Source: Novosphingobium sp. BW1 | GTDB taxonomy: Bacteria > Pseudomonadota > Alphaproteobacteria > Sphingomonadales > Sphingomonadaceae | Assembly (NCBI RefSeq): GCF_008107685.1 | Contig: NZ_VIRF01000128.1 | Location: forward strand, 22,955-86,954 | Direction of reading: 5' to 3' | DNA length: 64,000 nucleotides | In this document: positions 1 to 7,728 of the stretch, one piece after another | Position numbering within the stretch: position 1 is the first letter of the stretch | Layout of the letters: every line of letters starts with the position of its first letter | Made by a program: the position numbers and the translations under genes | The notes under the pieces: model-generated | Told to the model about the DNA's origin: nothing | What the model saw: the letters and a program-made list of their open reading frames with translations, nothing else | Database searches by the model: none

Positions 1-787
1 CAGTTGAATCAGCTTGAACATGTGCGGCAGCGGCCAGTTTTTCGACGGCCGACGAATGAGTGAGGGAAGGACTGCCGCCTCCATGCCCCGAGGTTCGACG
101 CGAAGGTTCTGAGCGACTGCCTGGATCAATTGGTAAAACGGCCTTAGCTGCTGGGTTTCGGGAATTGTACAACCACGATCGGGCAGCGGCGTGCATGATG
201 GCTTCCGCGATCCGTGCGTCGGGCGAATTGCGAAACTGAGAGAGATCGATAACCATCGCGGAGATGCCTGCCTGTTCGAACCTTAATTTCCCGGGCAGAG
301 ATTTGGCGCGCTTTATCGCGAACAAGATGCAAAGCTCACGTCGAACATCGCCTGAGCCTCGAACTATCCTGACGCCGCCAAAGTCGCCGAACACCTCCGG
401 TATTGCGTCTGCCAACCCGGTAATCTCACGCTTGCCGGGAATTAGGGGAATTCTGACCTCGCGGAATCGCTTCAGCGCATCAGCCGCAAATTTGCTCAAG
501 GCGTGAAGGTGGGCTTCCTTGCAGCGCTGCGCAGCCCCTGAAGCATGGGCAAAATGATGGGCACGCACATCGCCTTTGCGGGCGATCAGGTCGGCGCCGC
601 ATTCGCATTTCAGGTGATCCGCAGCCCCTCTCCGCGCCCGGTCTATGAACAGGCGGGTACCGTCCGGCTTGATGCCCCAGACGATCATGGCGTCCTCTGG
701 CCCCAAGCCGATGCCGCGTTGCATGATCACATAGCCAAGGCTGTTGCGGTGTTTGGGTTGTTCCATCAATTGCTGTACCATCGACAT
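1..787 (-). CDS. CoiA-like protein, C-terminus beyond left edge
   Basis: Reading leftward from an ATG at 787, a frame stays open for about 262 codons to the edge of the window, so the C-terminus is missing. Near residue 70 it has a Cys-x-Cys-Gly pair followed by ARKGDVRAHHFAHASG, the signature of the N-terminal domain of CoiA-like proteins (RKG then HFAH). CoiA is a nuclease-like protein known from competence in Firmicutes; in proteobacteria the family is mostly uncharacterised and often found in accessory DNA. An in-frame TGA at 794-796 limits the start to 787, or 781 (second ATG). No strong ribosome binding site is visible. The gene diverges from the SEC-C gene at 976. Family call is from the motif; function is not known. 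Confidence 0.6.
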   Translation of the reverse strand, partial: MSMVQQLMEQPKHRNSLGYVIMQRGIGLGPEDAMIVWGIKPDGTRLFIDRARRGAADHLKCECGADLIARKGDVRAHHFAHASGAAQRCKEAHLHALSKFAADALKRFREVRIPLIPGKREITGLADAIPEVFGDFGGVRIVRGSGDVRRELCILFAIKRAKSLPGKLRFEQAGISAMVIDLSQFRNSPDARIAEAIMHAAARSWLYNSRNPAAKAVLPIDPGSRSEPSRRTSGHGGGSPSLTHSSAVEKLAAAAHVQADST

Positions 788-975
788 CGGAATTCAGTCG
801 AGGAATTGGCAGGTCAGGTAAATCTACGATACGATCGGTCCACTGTCGAGAATAGCCGCGCGCCAGTAAGCGGGACGTCTTCACTTGATGATCGGCTGGG
901 ACTGCCGGTGTTTTTTCCAAATCCAGAACGGGAATCTGGACGCTCAGCCGTGGATTGGGATAGGGAGCCCGCCAC

Positions 976-1641
976 ATGAGTGAACTTTCCTCCTATCTCG
1001 ACGAACTCGATCATTTGCTCCTCGATCAGGGCGAGAACTGGATGTTGCTTACCCAGCTCGACGGCTACCTCGCCGGCATATTGGTCAGCCCGGATCTGGT
1101 TCCGCCCGGCAGTTGGCTGAAGCACATCTGGGCCGGAGATGACGGCGCCGGTTTGCCGTATTTCGAGAAGATGGAGGATTTCCAGCACGTCATCGACCTG
1201 ATCATGCGGCATTACAACGACGTTCTGGCTTCGCTGGCCCAACCGGGTTGCTATGAACCATTGTTCGATATCGATACCCGTAATGACGACGTTCTCTGGG
1301 AGTTGTGGGTCGAGGGTTTCGTGCAAGCGATGGACTTGGCCCCTGACGGGTGGGAGCGCATCGCCGTCAGCGGCGACGCCGGTTGCAAGGCGGCGCTCAA
1401 GGGTATGGCGAAGCTTCATGCGATCGCAAATGGCGAGGCGCAATTGTCCCGCGGCAAAGTTGAGCAGTGGACTCGCGAGGCACCTGATCTCATTCCGATT
1501 TGGGTTGAAACGCTTCACGCCTGGCGATTGGAGAATGATCCCAGCCGACCACCGCCACCCCGGCAAGGGAAAGTCGGGCGCAATGATCCATGCCCTTGCG
1601 GATCAGGGAAAAAGTACAAGAAGTGCTGCGGCCTGAATTGA
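976..1641 (+). CDS. UPF0149/YecA-family protein with C-terminal SEC-C zinc motif
   Basis: A 221-residue acidic helical protein whose last 22 residues contain GRNDPCPCGSGKKYKKCC, the SEC-C zinc-binding motif found at the end of SecA and of many YecA/UPF0149 proteins. The N-terminal part (YLDELDHLL, then LDGYLAGILVSPDLVPP) matches the UPF0149 pattern, and the length fits. SEC-C motifs bind zinc and can mediate contact with ribosomes or SecB-like partners; no enzymatic role is known for this family. The gene stands alone. It is followed by about 400 bp of repeat-rich intergenic DNA before the Hxs operon. Family assignment is firm, function is not. Confidence 0.85.
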   Translation: MSELSSYLDELDHLLLDQGENWMLLTQLDGYLAGILVSPDLVPPGSWLKHIWAGDDGAGLPYFEKMEDFQHVIDLIMRHYNDVLASLAQPGCYEPLFDIDTRNDDVLWELWVEGFVQAMDLAPDGWERIAVSGDAGCKAALKGMAKLHAIANGEAQLSRGKVEQWTREAPDLIPIWVETLHAWRLENDPSRPPPPRQGKVGRNDPCPCGSGKKYKKCCGLN

Positions 1642-1773
1642 GGCGGCTTCGCCGCGACGCATGAAGCGAAGCGACGGCTCAAGCCGGCAGAGCGGACGTT
1701 CCCAGGCCCCGACGAGCTTGTCGAAAACCGCCCTCCATTCACGTGAGTCTCGGCAAACGGGAAAGGGAAGATC

Positions 1774-1819
1774 TGGGACATTCGCGAACTTCGGCTGCGG
1801 AGCAACGAGAATGGGATAG
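1774..1819 (+). repeat. 46-nt direct repeat, left copy (partner 6811-6856)
   Basis: This 46-nt stretch begins TGGGACATTCGCGA and ends GGATAG. It aligns without gaps to 6811-6856, with about 36 of 46 bases the same, in the same orientation. The two copies sit just outside the Hxs operon. Confidence 0.6.
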
Positions 1820-1915
1820 TCGACATTTCAGGCCCAGCGATGATCGTGTCAGGCGCCGCGTCGGTTCATGACGGCAATGCTCTACTATTCGGACAAGATC
1901 GCCAGAGCGCCGCTT

Positions 1916-1935
1916 CGATTAAAGTAATTTAATCG
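1916..1935. promoter_or_regulatory. Perfect palindrome upstream of hxsB
   Basis: CGATTAAA, a 4-nt spacer (gtaa), then TTTAATCG: 8-bp perfect arms about 110 bp upstream of the hxsB start. The size and AT-rich content suit a dimeric repressor site. No regulator gene is adjacent, so the role is inferred. Confidence 0.35.
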
Positions 1936-2043
1936 CGATCACATATTTGCCGCTTTCGATTTACGCATCATTCGAAAACGGTGATTATCACTTTGGGCGG
2001 GGAAGCGTTCTCGATATGAAGACGTCCACAAGGGGGCAAAGAT

Positions 2044-3516
2044 GTGGGCAAATCGGCGGATGCATCATCCATGACGGCAAGCGCTTCGACGCATGTCAGG
2101 ACGGCGCATGCCCAAGCTCCATCTGCGGAGTGGACGACGCGTCGCATCGGGCAGCATGTCCTTCACGTCGATGCCGCAGGCCGTTTCCTGCTATCCAATC
2201 ACGATCTACGAGAAAGCGCCGAAAGTAACCGGCTGACCTTGCACGATTGGGATCGCCTCAGGGAATGCGGCCTGATGGTCGAAGGTGAACTGGGACGCCT
2301 TTCGCACAAGTTCGCTGTTCAGCGGCGCCGTTTTCATCCCGGCGAACTCGACTACCTGATCCTGGTTCCAACGCTTCGCTGCAACCTTGCCTGCAGCTAT
2401 TGCCAGGTTTCCAGAGCCGCCGAGGGCGCGAGCGGTTACGACTGGTCGGACGGGACACGCGATGCGGTCATCGACCTCGTGCGCCAAACCCGCTCGGGGC
2501 ATCTCAAGATTGAATTCCAGGGAGGTGAACCGACACTTCGCTGCGATCTCATAGAAGCCGTCATCGGTGCAGTCCCGCCACATGTCGAGGCGTCATTCGT
2601 GATCTGCACCAATCTCCAGCATGTGCCGCCTGAAGCTGCCGCGCTGTTCGACCGTGACGACGTCTCGATCAGCACTTCGCTCGACGGGCCCCGCCTTCAT
2701 CATGCCCGACAGCGAGGTCAAGACGATGCGGCTAGTGAGGCTTTCGAGCAGAACATCGACAGGCTGCTTGCCCAATACGGATCGCGAAAGGTTTCGGCCC
2801 TGCCCACGCTCGATCCTCGTTCGCCGCCCGATCCGGATGAATTGATCGATGCCTATGCCCGCCGCGGCATGACCGCGATTTACCTCCGGCCGATCAATTA
2901 CCAGGGATTTGCCCGCAGGCAGCACGCCGATTGCCGGACCACCGATACCCGTTGGCTGGAATATCACGAGACCTTCATCCGCCGTCTGATCTATCGAAAC
3001 TGGAAAGACCGCAACATATGTCTTGAAGAGAACTATTTCAGTCTGCTGCTGCGCCGTATCTTCCGGCCGGGCGAGGACCGGCACGTCGATCTGCGCAATC
3101 CCAATCCGTTCGGCACGGACTTCATCGTTATCGACCACGACGGTCTTGCCTATCCGACGGACGAAGCACGCATGCTGGCGCGCGCGGGCATCATCGATCT
3201 GTCGATCGGAAATATACGGCAGGGCTGGAACACGCCCGCGCGCGATGCCCTCAATGCCGTCTCGACGTGCGATGGCGATCCGGATTGCGAAGCCTGCACC
3301 TACAAACCCTTCTGCGGCCGCGACATTGTCGATGACATCTCCCGCTACGGAACGATCGACATCCCTCGCCGCGAAACTGAATTCTGCCGGCGGCACTTGC
3401 ACCTCTTCGACCTCGCCTTCGAACTGATCCATTCGCCCGATCCCGCCATCCAGTATTCGCTATGCCGGTGGCTGGGGCTTGGCGGCGACCGGCTTCCGGC
3501 AGGAGGTCTGTCATGA
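2044..3516 (+). CDS. hxsB: HxsB-type radical SAM/SPASM maturase
   Basis: A 490-residue radical SAM enzyme of the His-Xaa-Ser system. The iron-sulfur/SAM motif CNLACSYC lies at about residues 113-120 (CxxxCxxC), followed by FQGGEP. A C-terminal SPASM-like cysteine region (CDGDPDCEACTYKPFC, then a further Cys) would hold auxiliary clusters. Such enzymes install radical-dependent modifications on ribosomally made peptides; here the likely substrate is HxsA. The GTG at 2044 follows a good ribosome binding site (AAGGGGG), but an ATG at 2071 is possible. An out-of-frame mini-ORF from 2042 ends in a TGA that overlaps the 2071 ATG. Overlap of four bases with hxsC shows an operon. Family assignment is based on gene order and motifs. 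Confidence 0.85.
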   Translation: MGKSADASSMTASASTHVRTAHAQAPSAEWTTRRIGQHVLHVDAAGRFLLSNHDLRESAESNRLTLHDWDRLRECGLMVEGELGRLSHKFAVQRRRFHPGELDYLILVPTLRCNLACSYCQVSRAAEGASGYDWSDGTRDAVIDLVRQTRSGHLKIEFQGGEPTLRCDLIEAVIGAVPPHVEASFVICTNLQHVPPEAAALFDRDDVSISTSLDGPRLHHARQRGQDDAASEAFEQNIDRLLAQYGSRKVSALPTLDPRSPPDPDELIDAYARRGMTAIYLRPINYQGFARRQHADCRTTDTRWLEYHETFIRRLIYRNWKDRNICLEENYFSLLLRRIFRPGEDRHVDLRNPNPFGTDFIVIDHDGLAYPTDEARMLARAGIIDLSIGNIRQGWNTPARDALNAVSTCDGDPDCEACTYKPFCGRDIVDDISRYGTIDIPRRETEFCRRHLHLFDLAFELIHSPDPAIQYSLCRWLGLGGDRLPAGGLS

Positions 3517-4586
3517 TCGCGCTTGCACTTCGCGCCGCGAGCGATGCACCGGCACCCTTCGTCACGCGCCTTTCCCTGCAAGCGGAAAGCGAGCCGGCGC
3601 TGAGCCACTTTCTTGCCTGCACGCAGGCAGGCAGCCTGTGGAGTGGCACACAGGGCCTGTTCGAAGTGGCATCAGCCGCAGAGGACCTCATCGGCGATGT
3701 CGTTCTCGTCGATCCGTTCGAAGGACGCGCGGATCGTCTCATCCGCAGCGCCTCGCGCCACAATACCCTGCTGGTCACCGAGCAGTGTGACCAGCTTTGC
3801 GCGATGTGCTCGCAGCCTCCGAAGAAGACCCACGTTGATCGCTTCGATCTTCTGGAACAGGCCTCCCTGCTGGCCGACCAGGGAATCACGATCGGGATTT
3901 CAGGAGGTGAGCCCACGCTGCATCGCGCACGCCTGTTTTCCATGCTCGAAAGCGTGCTCGAAGCGCGGCCCGATCTCAACTTCCACGTCCTGTCGAACGG
4001 CCAGCATTTCACGGCAGAGGACGCGTTGCGCTTGCGCAGTCCGTGCTACCGCAATGTTGTCTGGGGGATACCCATCTACGCAGCCGACGCGGCATCGCAC
4101 GACGCCATAGTAGGCAAGGCCGGAGCCTTCGAAAGATTGATGGCATCCTTCGCCCATCTGCTCAGGGCCGGTGCCCGGATAGAACTGCGCACGGTGCTTT
4201 CATCGTCCACGGCCGAGCGCCTCGATACGCTGGCCAGCTTTATCGTCCGCGACCTCGCTCACATCGAGCAGTGGTCCGTCATGGGGCTGGAGAACATCGG
4301 TTTTGCGAGAAACCGGTGGAACGAGCTCCATCTCGATCTGCGCCGCGACTTTCATGCTGTCGGCAAAGCGCTGGATCGCGCGAACCTGCATGGCATCCGG
4401 CCCCGGCTGTTCAACATCCCGCTTTGCCATGTGCCTGCGGCCTATCGCTCCTACGCGGTGGCATCGATTTCGGACTGGAAGCAACGCTTTTCCGACAAAT
4501 GCGCGCCTTGTGCGGCCCGGCCAGAATGCTCGGGCTTTTTCGAATGGCATCCGCCTGAACTCGTAGACGAGGTCTTTCCTCTGTGA
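3513..4586 (+). CDS. hxsC: HxsC-type radical SAM maturase
   Basis: A 357-residue radical SAM protein. The cluster motif CDQLCAMC is at residues 92-99, preceded by LLVTEQ, and a glycine-rich SAM-binding strand ISGGEPTLH follows about 45 residues later. The C-terminus has another cysteine group (CAPCAARPEC). The start at 3513 follows an AGGAGG ribosome binding site and overlaps the hxsB stop as ATGA. In the His-Xaa-Ser system HxsB and HxsC are paired maturases encoded next to the HxsA substrate, which is the order seen here. The chemical modification they make has not, to my knowledge, been established. Confidence 0.85.
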   Translation: MIALALRAASDAPAPFVTRLSLQAESEPALSHFLACTQAGSLWSGTQGLFEVASAAEDLIGDVVLVDPFEGRADRLIRSASRHNTLLVTEQCDQLCAMCSQPPKKTHVDRFDLLEQASLLADQGITIGISGGEPTLHRARLFSMLESVLEARPDLNFHVLSNGQHFTAEDALRLRSPCYRNVVWGIPIYAADAASHDAIVGKAGAFERLMASFAHLLRAGARIELRTVLSSSTAERLDTLASFIVRDLAHIEQWSVMGLENIGFARNRWNELHLDLRRDFHAVGKALDRANLHGIRPRLFNIPLCHVPAAYRSYAVASISDWKQRFSDKCAPCAARPECSGFFEWHPPELVDEVFPL

Positions 4587-5164
4587 AAAAGCGTCGATTT
4601 CTGATCTCCAGCCTCGTGATGGCCGGAATCGCGCCCGTCCCGCACACATCCTTGGCGGCACCGGGCCTATCGCCTGCCTCCGGAGGCCCCGACCCGGATG
4701 ACGATGACCATATGATCCAGCGTTTTTCGCAGGACCACATGTTCCTCCTAGCGGGCCACCGTTCGCATTCGAGCCACGCCTCGCATGGCAGTCATCGCTC
4801 GGGCAGCAGTGGGACGTACCGGGCACCGGTATACACGCCCAGAGCGCCTGCGGCTCCCCGAACGAGCGCACCTTCGACCCGGAACGAGCGAAGCACGCCG
4901 CCCTCTTCCATCCTTCCCTCGTCTCCGGCGATCACGACTGCCCAGCCGCTCTATTCGACACCTTCGGCCACGAGCATCCAGAATGTGGTGCGTCAGGTTC
5001 AACTGGGTCTTAAATCCTACGGATACTACGACGGCGCCATCGACGGCATCGTGGGCCCAATGATGCGCGGTGCGCTGAGCCGGTTCCAGACCGACTTCAA
5101 CCTCAATGTCACCGGAACGATCACGCCCGAGGTGCTCGATGCCTTCAAGATTCGCGCGCAGTAG
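4583..5164 (+). CDS. hxsA: HxsA, exported His-Xaa-Ser repeat protein
   Basis: A 193-residue secreted protein and the probable substrate of the maturases. A signal peptide (KKRR, a hydrophobic stretch, then SLAA) covers about residues 1-26. Residues 59-73 are five uninterrupted His-Xaa-Ser triplets (HRS HSS HAS HGS HRS), the defining feature of the family. A Ser/Pro/Ala-rich linker follows. Residues about 130-190 form a peptidoglycan-binding domain (LKSYGYYDGAIDGIVGP, then ALSRFQ), so the modified repeat would be held at the cell wall in the periplasm. Translation starts at GTG 4583, overlapping the hxsC stop by four bases. The product call is secure; its function is unknown. Confidence 0.9.
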   Translation: MKKRRFLISSLVMAGIAPVPHTSLAAPGLSPASGGPDPDDDDHMIQRFSQDHMFLLAGHRSHSSHASHGSHRSGSSGTYRAPVYTPRAPAAPRTSAPSTRNERSTPPSSILPSSPAITTAQPLYSTPSATSIQNVVRQVQLGLKSYGYYDGAIDGIVGPMMRGALSRFQTDFNLNVTGTITPEVLDAFKIRAQ

Positions 5165-5537
5165 GATTGTCACGCATCTTCTGGCGCTCACCGCCGGTGC
5201 GGTCATGGCCTGGACCGCCGTGCCCCTGTGGCGAGAGGCTGTGATGCACTTCAACCAGGAGCGCTACGGTCTCCTTGTCGAACAGTGCGACATGGCCATG
5301 CAGGATCACTTCGCTGCCAGGCAGGAGGCCGAATTGCATCCTTCACCGCAGGCAAAGGCAATGGTCAGTGCAGGCGAACTGGGACTGGTCACGTGCCAGG
5401 ACTACGACATCTACCAGAAGCGCCTGATGCAATGGGGGCTGCGCGAAAGCGAACTGGCCCAGATGCGGCTGATTGCCATCGAAGCGCGCGCCTCCGACCT
5501 TGATGACGTGGTCAAGATCCATGAAATCCAGTTCTAG
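5139..5537 (+). CDS. Small membrane-anchored Hxs-system protein (TIGR03982-like)
   Basis: A 132-residue protein with one N-terminal transmembrane or uncleaved signal segment (VTHLLALTAGAVMAWTAV) and a soluble helical remainder that ends in HEIQF. I chose ATG 5139 because GAGGTG precedes it; this overlaps hxsA by 26 bp, and an ATG at about 5208 is also possible. Position between hxsA and the MauG-like gene matches a small protein family known only as part of His-Xaa-Ser loci (TIGR03982, from memory). The two cysteines (EQCDM and VTCQD) are of unknown use. Function unknown; it may scaffold HxsA or the di-heme protein in the periplasm. Confidence 0.6.
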   Translation: MPSRFARSRIVTHLLALTAGAVMAWTAVPLWREAVMHFNQERYGLLVEQCDMAMQDHFAARQEAELHPSPQAKAMVSAGELGLVTCQDYDIYQKRLMQWGLRESELAQMRLIAIEARASDLDDVVKIHEIQF

Positions 5538-6807
5538 ATCGCACTTCTACAGGCGTACCGCCGCCGCAATCCTCGGCATGGCTGCGATCATGGGCGTCTC
5601 GGCTTGTACAGATCAACAGGCCGCGGCCATTCAGCAAGAGCGCGACCAATCGCCGGCCAGCGATCACATGCGCCTTGCCGCGCTAAGGCGAGCCGTCAAG
5701 GCGAACGGGTTCGTCAGGGCCGCAGACCTAGCCATACCGGTCGACAGCAAGCGGCGGGAAGCAGGCAAACTCATTTTCGCTTCGCCCCTCATGAGCATCA
5801 ACGGTTCCATCAGCTGCCGCGACTGCCATCTGGAACAGTTCGGCAGCGCGGATGGTCTCCCGGTTGCCATAGGCGTGGGCGCGAAAGGGAGCGGGAAAGA
5901 CAGGCTCTCGAGCGGCGGACAAATCGTCCCTCGCAACGCGCTGGCCTTCTGGGGCCGGGGTAGCAAGGGCTTCGATACCTTCTTCTGGGAAGGCAAGGTC
6001 AGCGTCCGGAACGGACGTGTCGTCAGCCAATTCGGCAGAGATACGCCTTCCGACGACCCCCTCGTCGTCGCCGTGCACCTGCCTTCAGTCGAATTGCGCG
6101 AAATGGTCGACGATACCCCGCAGGTGGAAGAAGCGCTCGTCACCGAAAGCGTGAATTCGGCAAACCGGCTTCAGAATGCACTGGCGGAGCGATTTGCGAA
6201 GGACCTTGTAATCGGTCCGCGCCTTGCCAGTGCATTCGGCGTGCCTGCCACAGCGATTACCTTCAACGACGTCGCGACATCGCTCGCCGCATTCATTCGC
6301 GACGAATTCAGGATCCGGCCGACAAAGCTCGAGCGCTTTGTCTTCGATGCAGGCCCCCTCACCACGAGCGAACTGAACGGGGGCATTCTCTTCTATGGCC
6401 GTGGCAAATGCATCGCCTGTCACAATGGCCCATACTTCTCAGACATGCAGTTCCATGCGGTGGCGTTCCCGCAAATGGCGTTTGGCAAGAACGGGTTCGG
6501 GATCGACTACGGCCGCTACAATGTGACCTTCGATCCCGAAGACCGGTACAAATTCAGGACACCGCCTCTTTTCAATGTGACCAAGACGGCGCCCTACTCA
6601 CACTCCGGTTCGGTGCCGACACTCGAAAAGGCCATTATTGCACACTTCGATCCCCTGCGGCTTGTCGACACGGACAAAATGACTGTGCGCCAGCGTGCGG
6701 ATTTCTATGCTCGGCTAGGACCAGGCGCGCGTGAGCCACTCTCTTTAGCTTTGAACGACGATGAAGTCAGCGATCTTGTGGAATTTCTAGGAACATTGAC
6801 ATTCTGA
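5521..6807 (+). CDS. MauG-like di-heme c-type cytochrome lipoprotein of the Hxs system
   Basis: A 428-residue exported protein of the MauG/di-heme cytochrome c peroxidase superfamily. A lipoprotein signal ends at VSAC (Cys29). Two heme c motifs are visible: CRDCH at residues 99-103 and CIACH at 297-301. MauG uses two hemes to oxidise residues of a partner protein; His-Xaa-Ser loci often carry such a gene, and the natural inference is a periplasmic oxidation of HxsA after the radical SAM steps. ATG 5521 lies inside the end of the upstream gene, so translation is coupled, though no strong ribosome binding site is seen. It is the last gene of the operon. Confidence 0.85.
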   Translation: MKSSSRSHFYRRTAAAILGMAAIMGVSACTDQQAAAIQQERDQSPASDHMRLAALRRAVKANGFVRAADLAIPVDSKRREAGKLIFASPLMSINGSISCRDCHLEQFGSADGLPVAIGVGAKGSGKDRLSSGGQIVPRNALAFWGRGSKGFDTFFWEGKVSVRNGRVVSQFGRDTPSDDPLVVAVHLPSVELREMVDDTPQVEEALVTESVNSANRLQNALAERFAKDLVIGPRLASAFGVPATAITFNDVATSLAAFIRDEFRIRPTKLERFVFDAGPLTTSELNGGILFYGRGKCIACHNGPYFSDMQFHAVAFPQMAFGKNGFGIDYGRYNVTFDPEDRYKFRTPPLFNVTKTAPYSHSGSVPTLEKAIIAHFDPLRLVDTDKMTVRQRADFYARLGPGAREPLSLALNDDEVSDLVEFLGTLTF

Positions 6808-7313
6808 ATTTGGGACCTTCGCGACTGTCGGCTTCGGAGCAACAATTTTAGGATAGCTGCGTTCCCCGCTTCCGGCACCGGTGTCGGCTCGCGCCTGAAT
6901 AGCTGCCGTTCGAGGCTCATGCTGAAGCCTTCAAAACTTGCCTTACGTTCATCGATCAATGGGCGCGCCTGAGTGACTTGGTCTAGGACATTTCTGCCGT
7001 TCGCCGTAGCTTTTGGGAGCGTCTGATTACGCCAAGACCGAACATTCGTGGGCCACGGACTCCCTTTCACTTGCGTCGGGGCCTTCGCCCCTTCGGCACG
7101 GCAGGTTCCGAGCCGCGTCGGACAGTTTGGCCGTTCATTCAGTGAGGCTGCCCTTGGACCTAAACCGCCTCGAAGCCCCCGATACAAAAATCAGCAATCG
7201 GCTCATGCATGTTTCGTCGCATTAAAACTGTCGGTGCCGTAACCTTCGAATTCAATCCACAGCTTTCCGTTCGCTACTTCCGGACATCGGCAACGGAGTG
7301 AAAAGGTGTTTGA
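6808..7313. other. Repeat-rich intergenic region after the Hxs operon
   Basis: No credible gene or RNA gene is seen in about 500 bp. It begins with the right copy of the 46-nt repeat (6811-6856) and continues with low-quality frames typical of degenerate dispersed repeats. No clear hairpin terminator follows the 6807 stop. Confidence 0.5.
6811..6856 (+). repeat. 46-nt direct repeat, right copy (partner 1774-1819)
   Basis: Gap-free match to 1774-1819, same orientation, about 36 of 46 bases identical. It starts three bases after the stop codon of the MauG-like gene. See the left copy. Confidence 0.6.
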
Positions 7314-7718
7314 TCAAACGCTCAGGACGGCGCGGATCTGAGCCAATGCCGCGTCGCCGGCGCCGCCCGGTGGATCCAAGCCATCGATGAGCCGACGCGC
7401 CGCCGCCGCCTTCTCGGCATCGCTCTGCGCCGCCTTGGCGTTGCCCTCTGCCGCGTCCGCGCGGGCCTCGGCGGAAGCAACCCGCGCCTGCTGCACGGTG
7501 GTTCCGAGCAGGACGCCAGCCGCCGCGACGGTGAGCGTCTGCACGGCGTTGAAGATCAGCATAAGCCGGTCCCAGCGCATCTGTTCGTCCTTGCCGATCA
7601 CGCCGGAGACGGACACCAGGTAGAAGACGAGCGAGGCAAACCCGATCAGGATGATGGCACCGGTCGCGACGCTGTACCAGGGGAGCCGGACCGGCGCTGG
7701 ATTGGGTGTTGGTGGCAT
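7314..7718 (-). CDS. Small membrane protein with coiled-coil tail
   Basis: A 134-residue protein with two predicted membrane helices: VATGAIILIGFASLVFYLV near residues 17-35 and a second around residues 52-72 (LIFNAVQTLTVAAAGVLLG). An Ala/Glu/Lys-rich heptad stretch follows (ARADAAEGNAKAAQSDAEKA), probably a coiled coil. The start at 7718 is chosen for its AGGAG ribosome binding site; a longer upstream frame overlaps the lipoprotein gene and is unlikely. It is the last gene of a four-gene minus-strand unit with a lipoprotein and a cysteine protease. I do not recognise the family. Confidence 0.65.
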   Translation of the reverse strand: MPPTPNPAPVRLPWYSVATGAIILIGFASLVFYLVSVSGVIGKDEQMRWDRLMLIFNAVQTLTVAAAGVLLGTTVQQARVASAEARADAAEGNAKAAQSDAEKAAAARRLIDGLDPPGGAGDAALAQIRAVLSV

Positions 7719-7728
7719 GGCGCTTCTC

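Larger units (their letters stand above)
1642..2043. other. Intergenic region upstream of the Hxs operon, with dispersed repeats
   Basis: No credible gene is seen in these 402 bp. A degenerate repeat lies around 1718-1743 (compare 11035-11060) and a 46-nt repeat at 1774-1819 (compare 6811-6856). The 150 bp next to the operon is AT-richer and holds two dyads, 1916-1935 and 1981-1991 (GTGAT-T-ATCAC). No open frame long enough for a separate HxsD protein is present. Confidence 0.6.

Noticed and set aside
545..979. Plus-strand and minus-strand frames in 480-979
   Set aside because: They are shadows of the CoiA-like frame that runs from 787 to the left edge.
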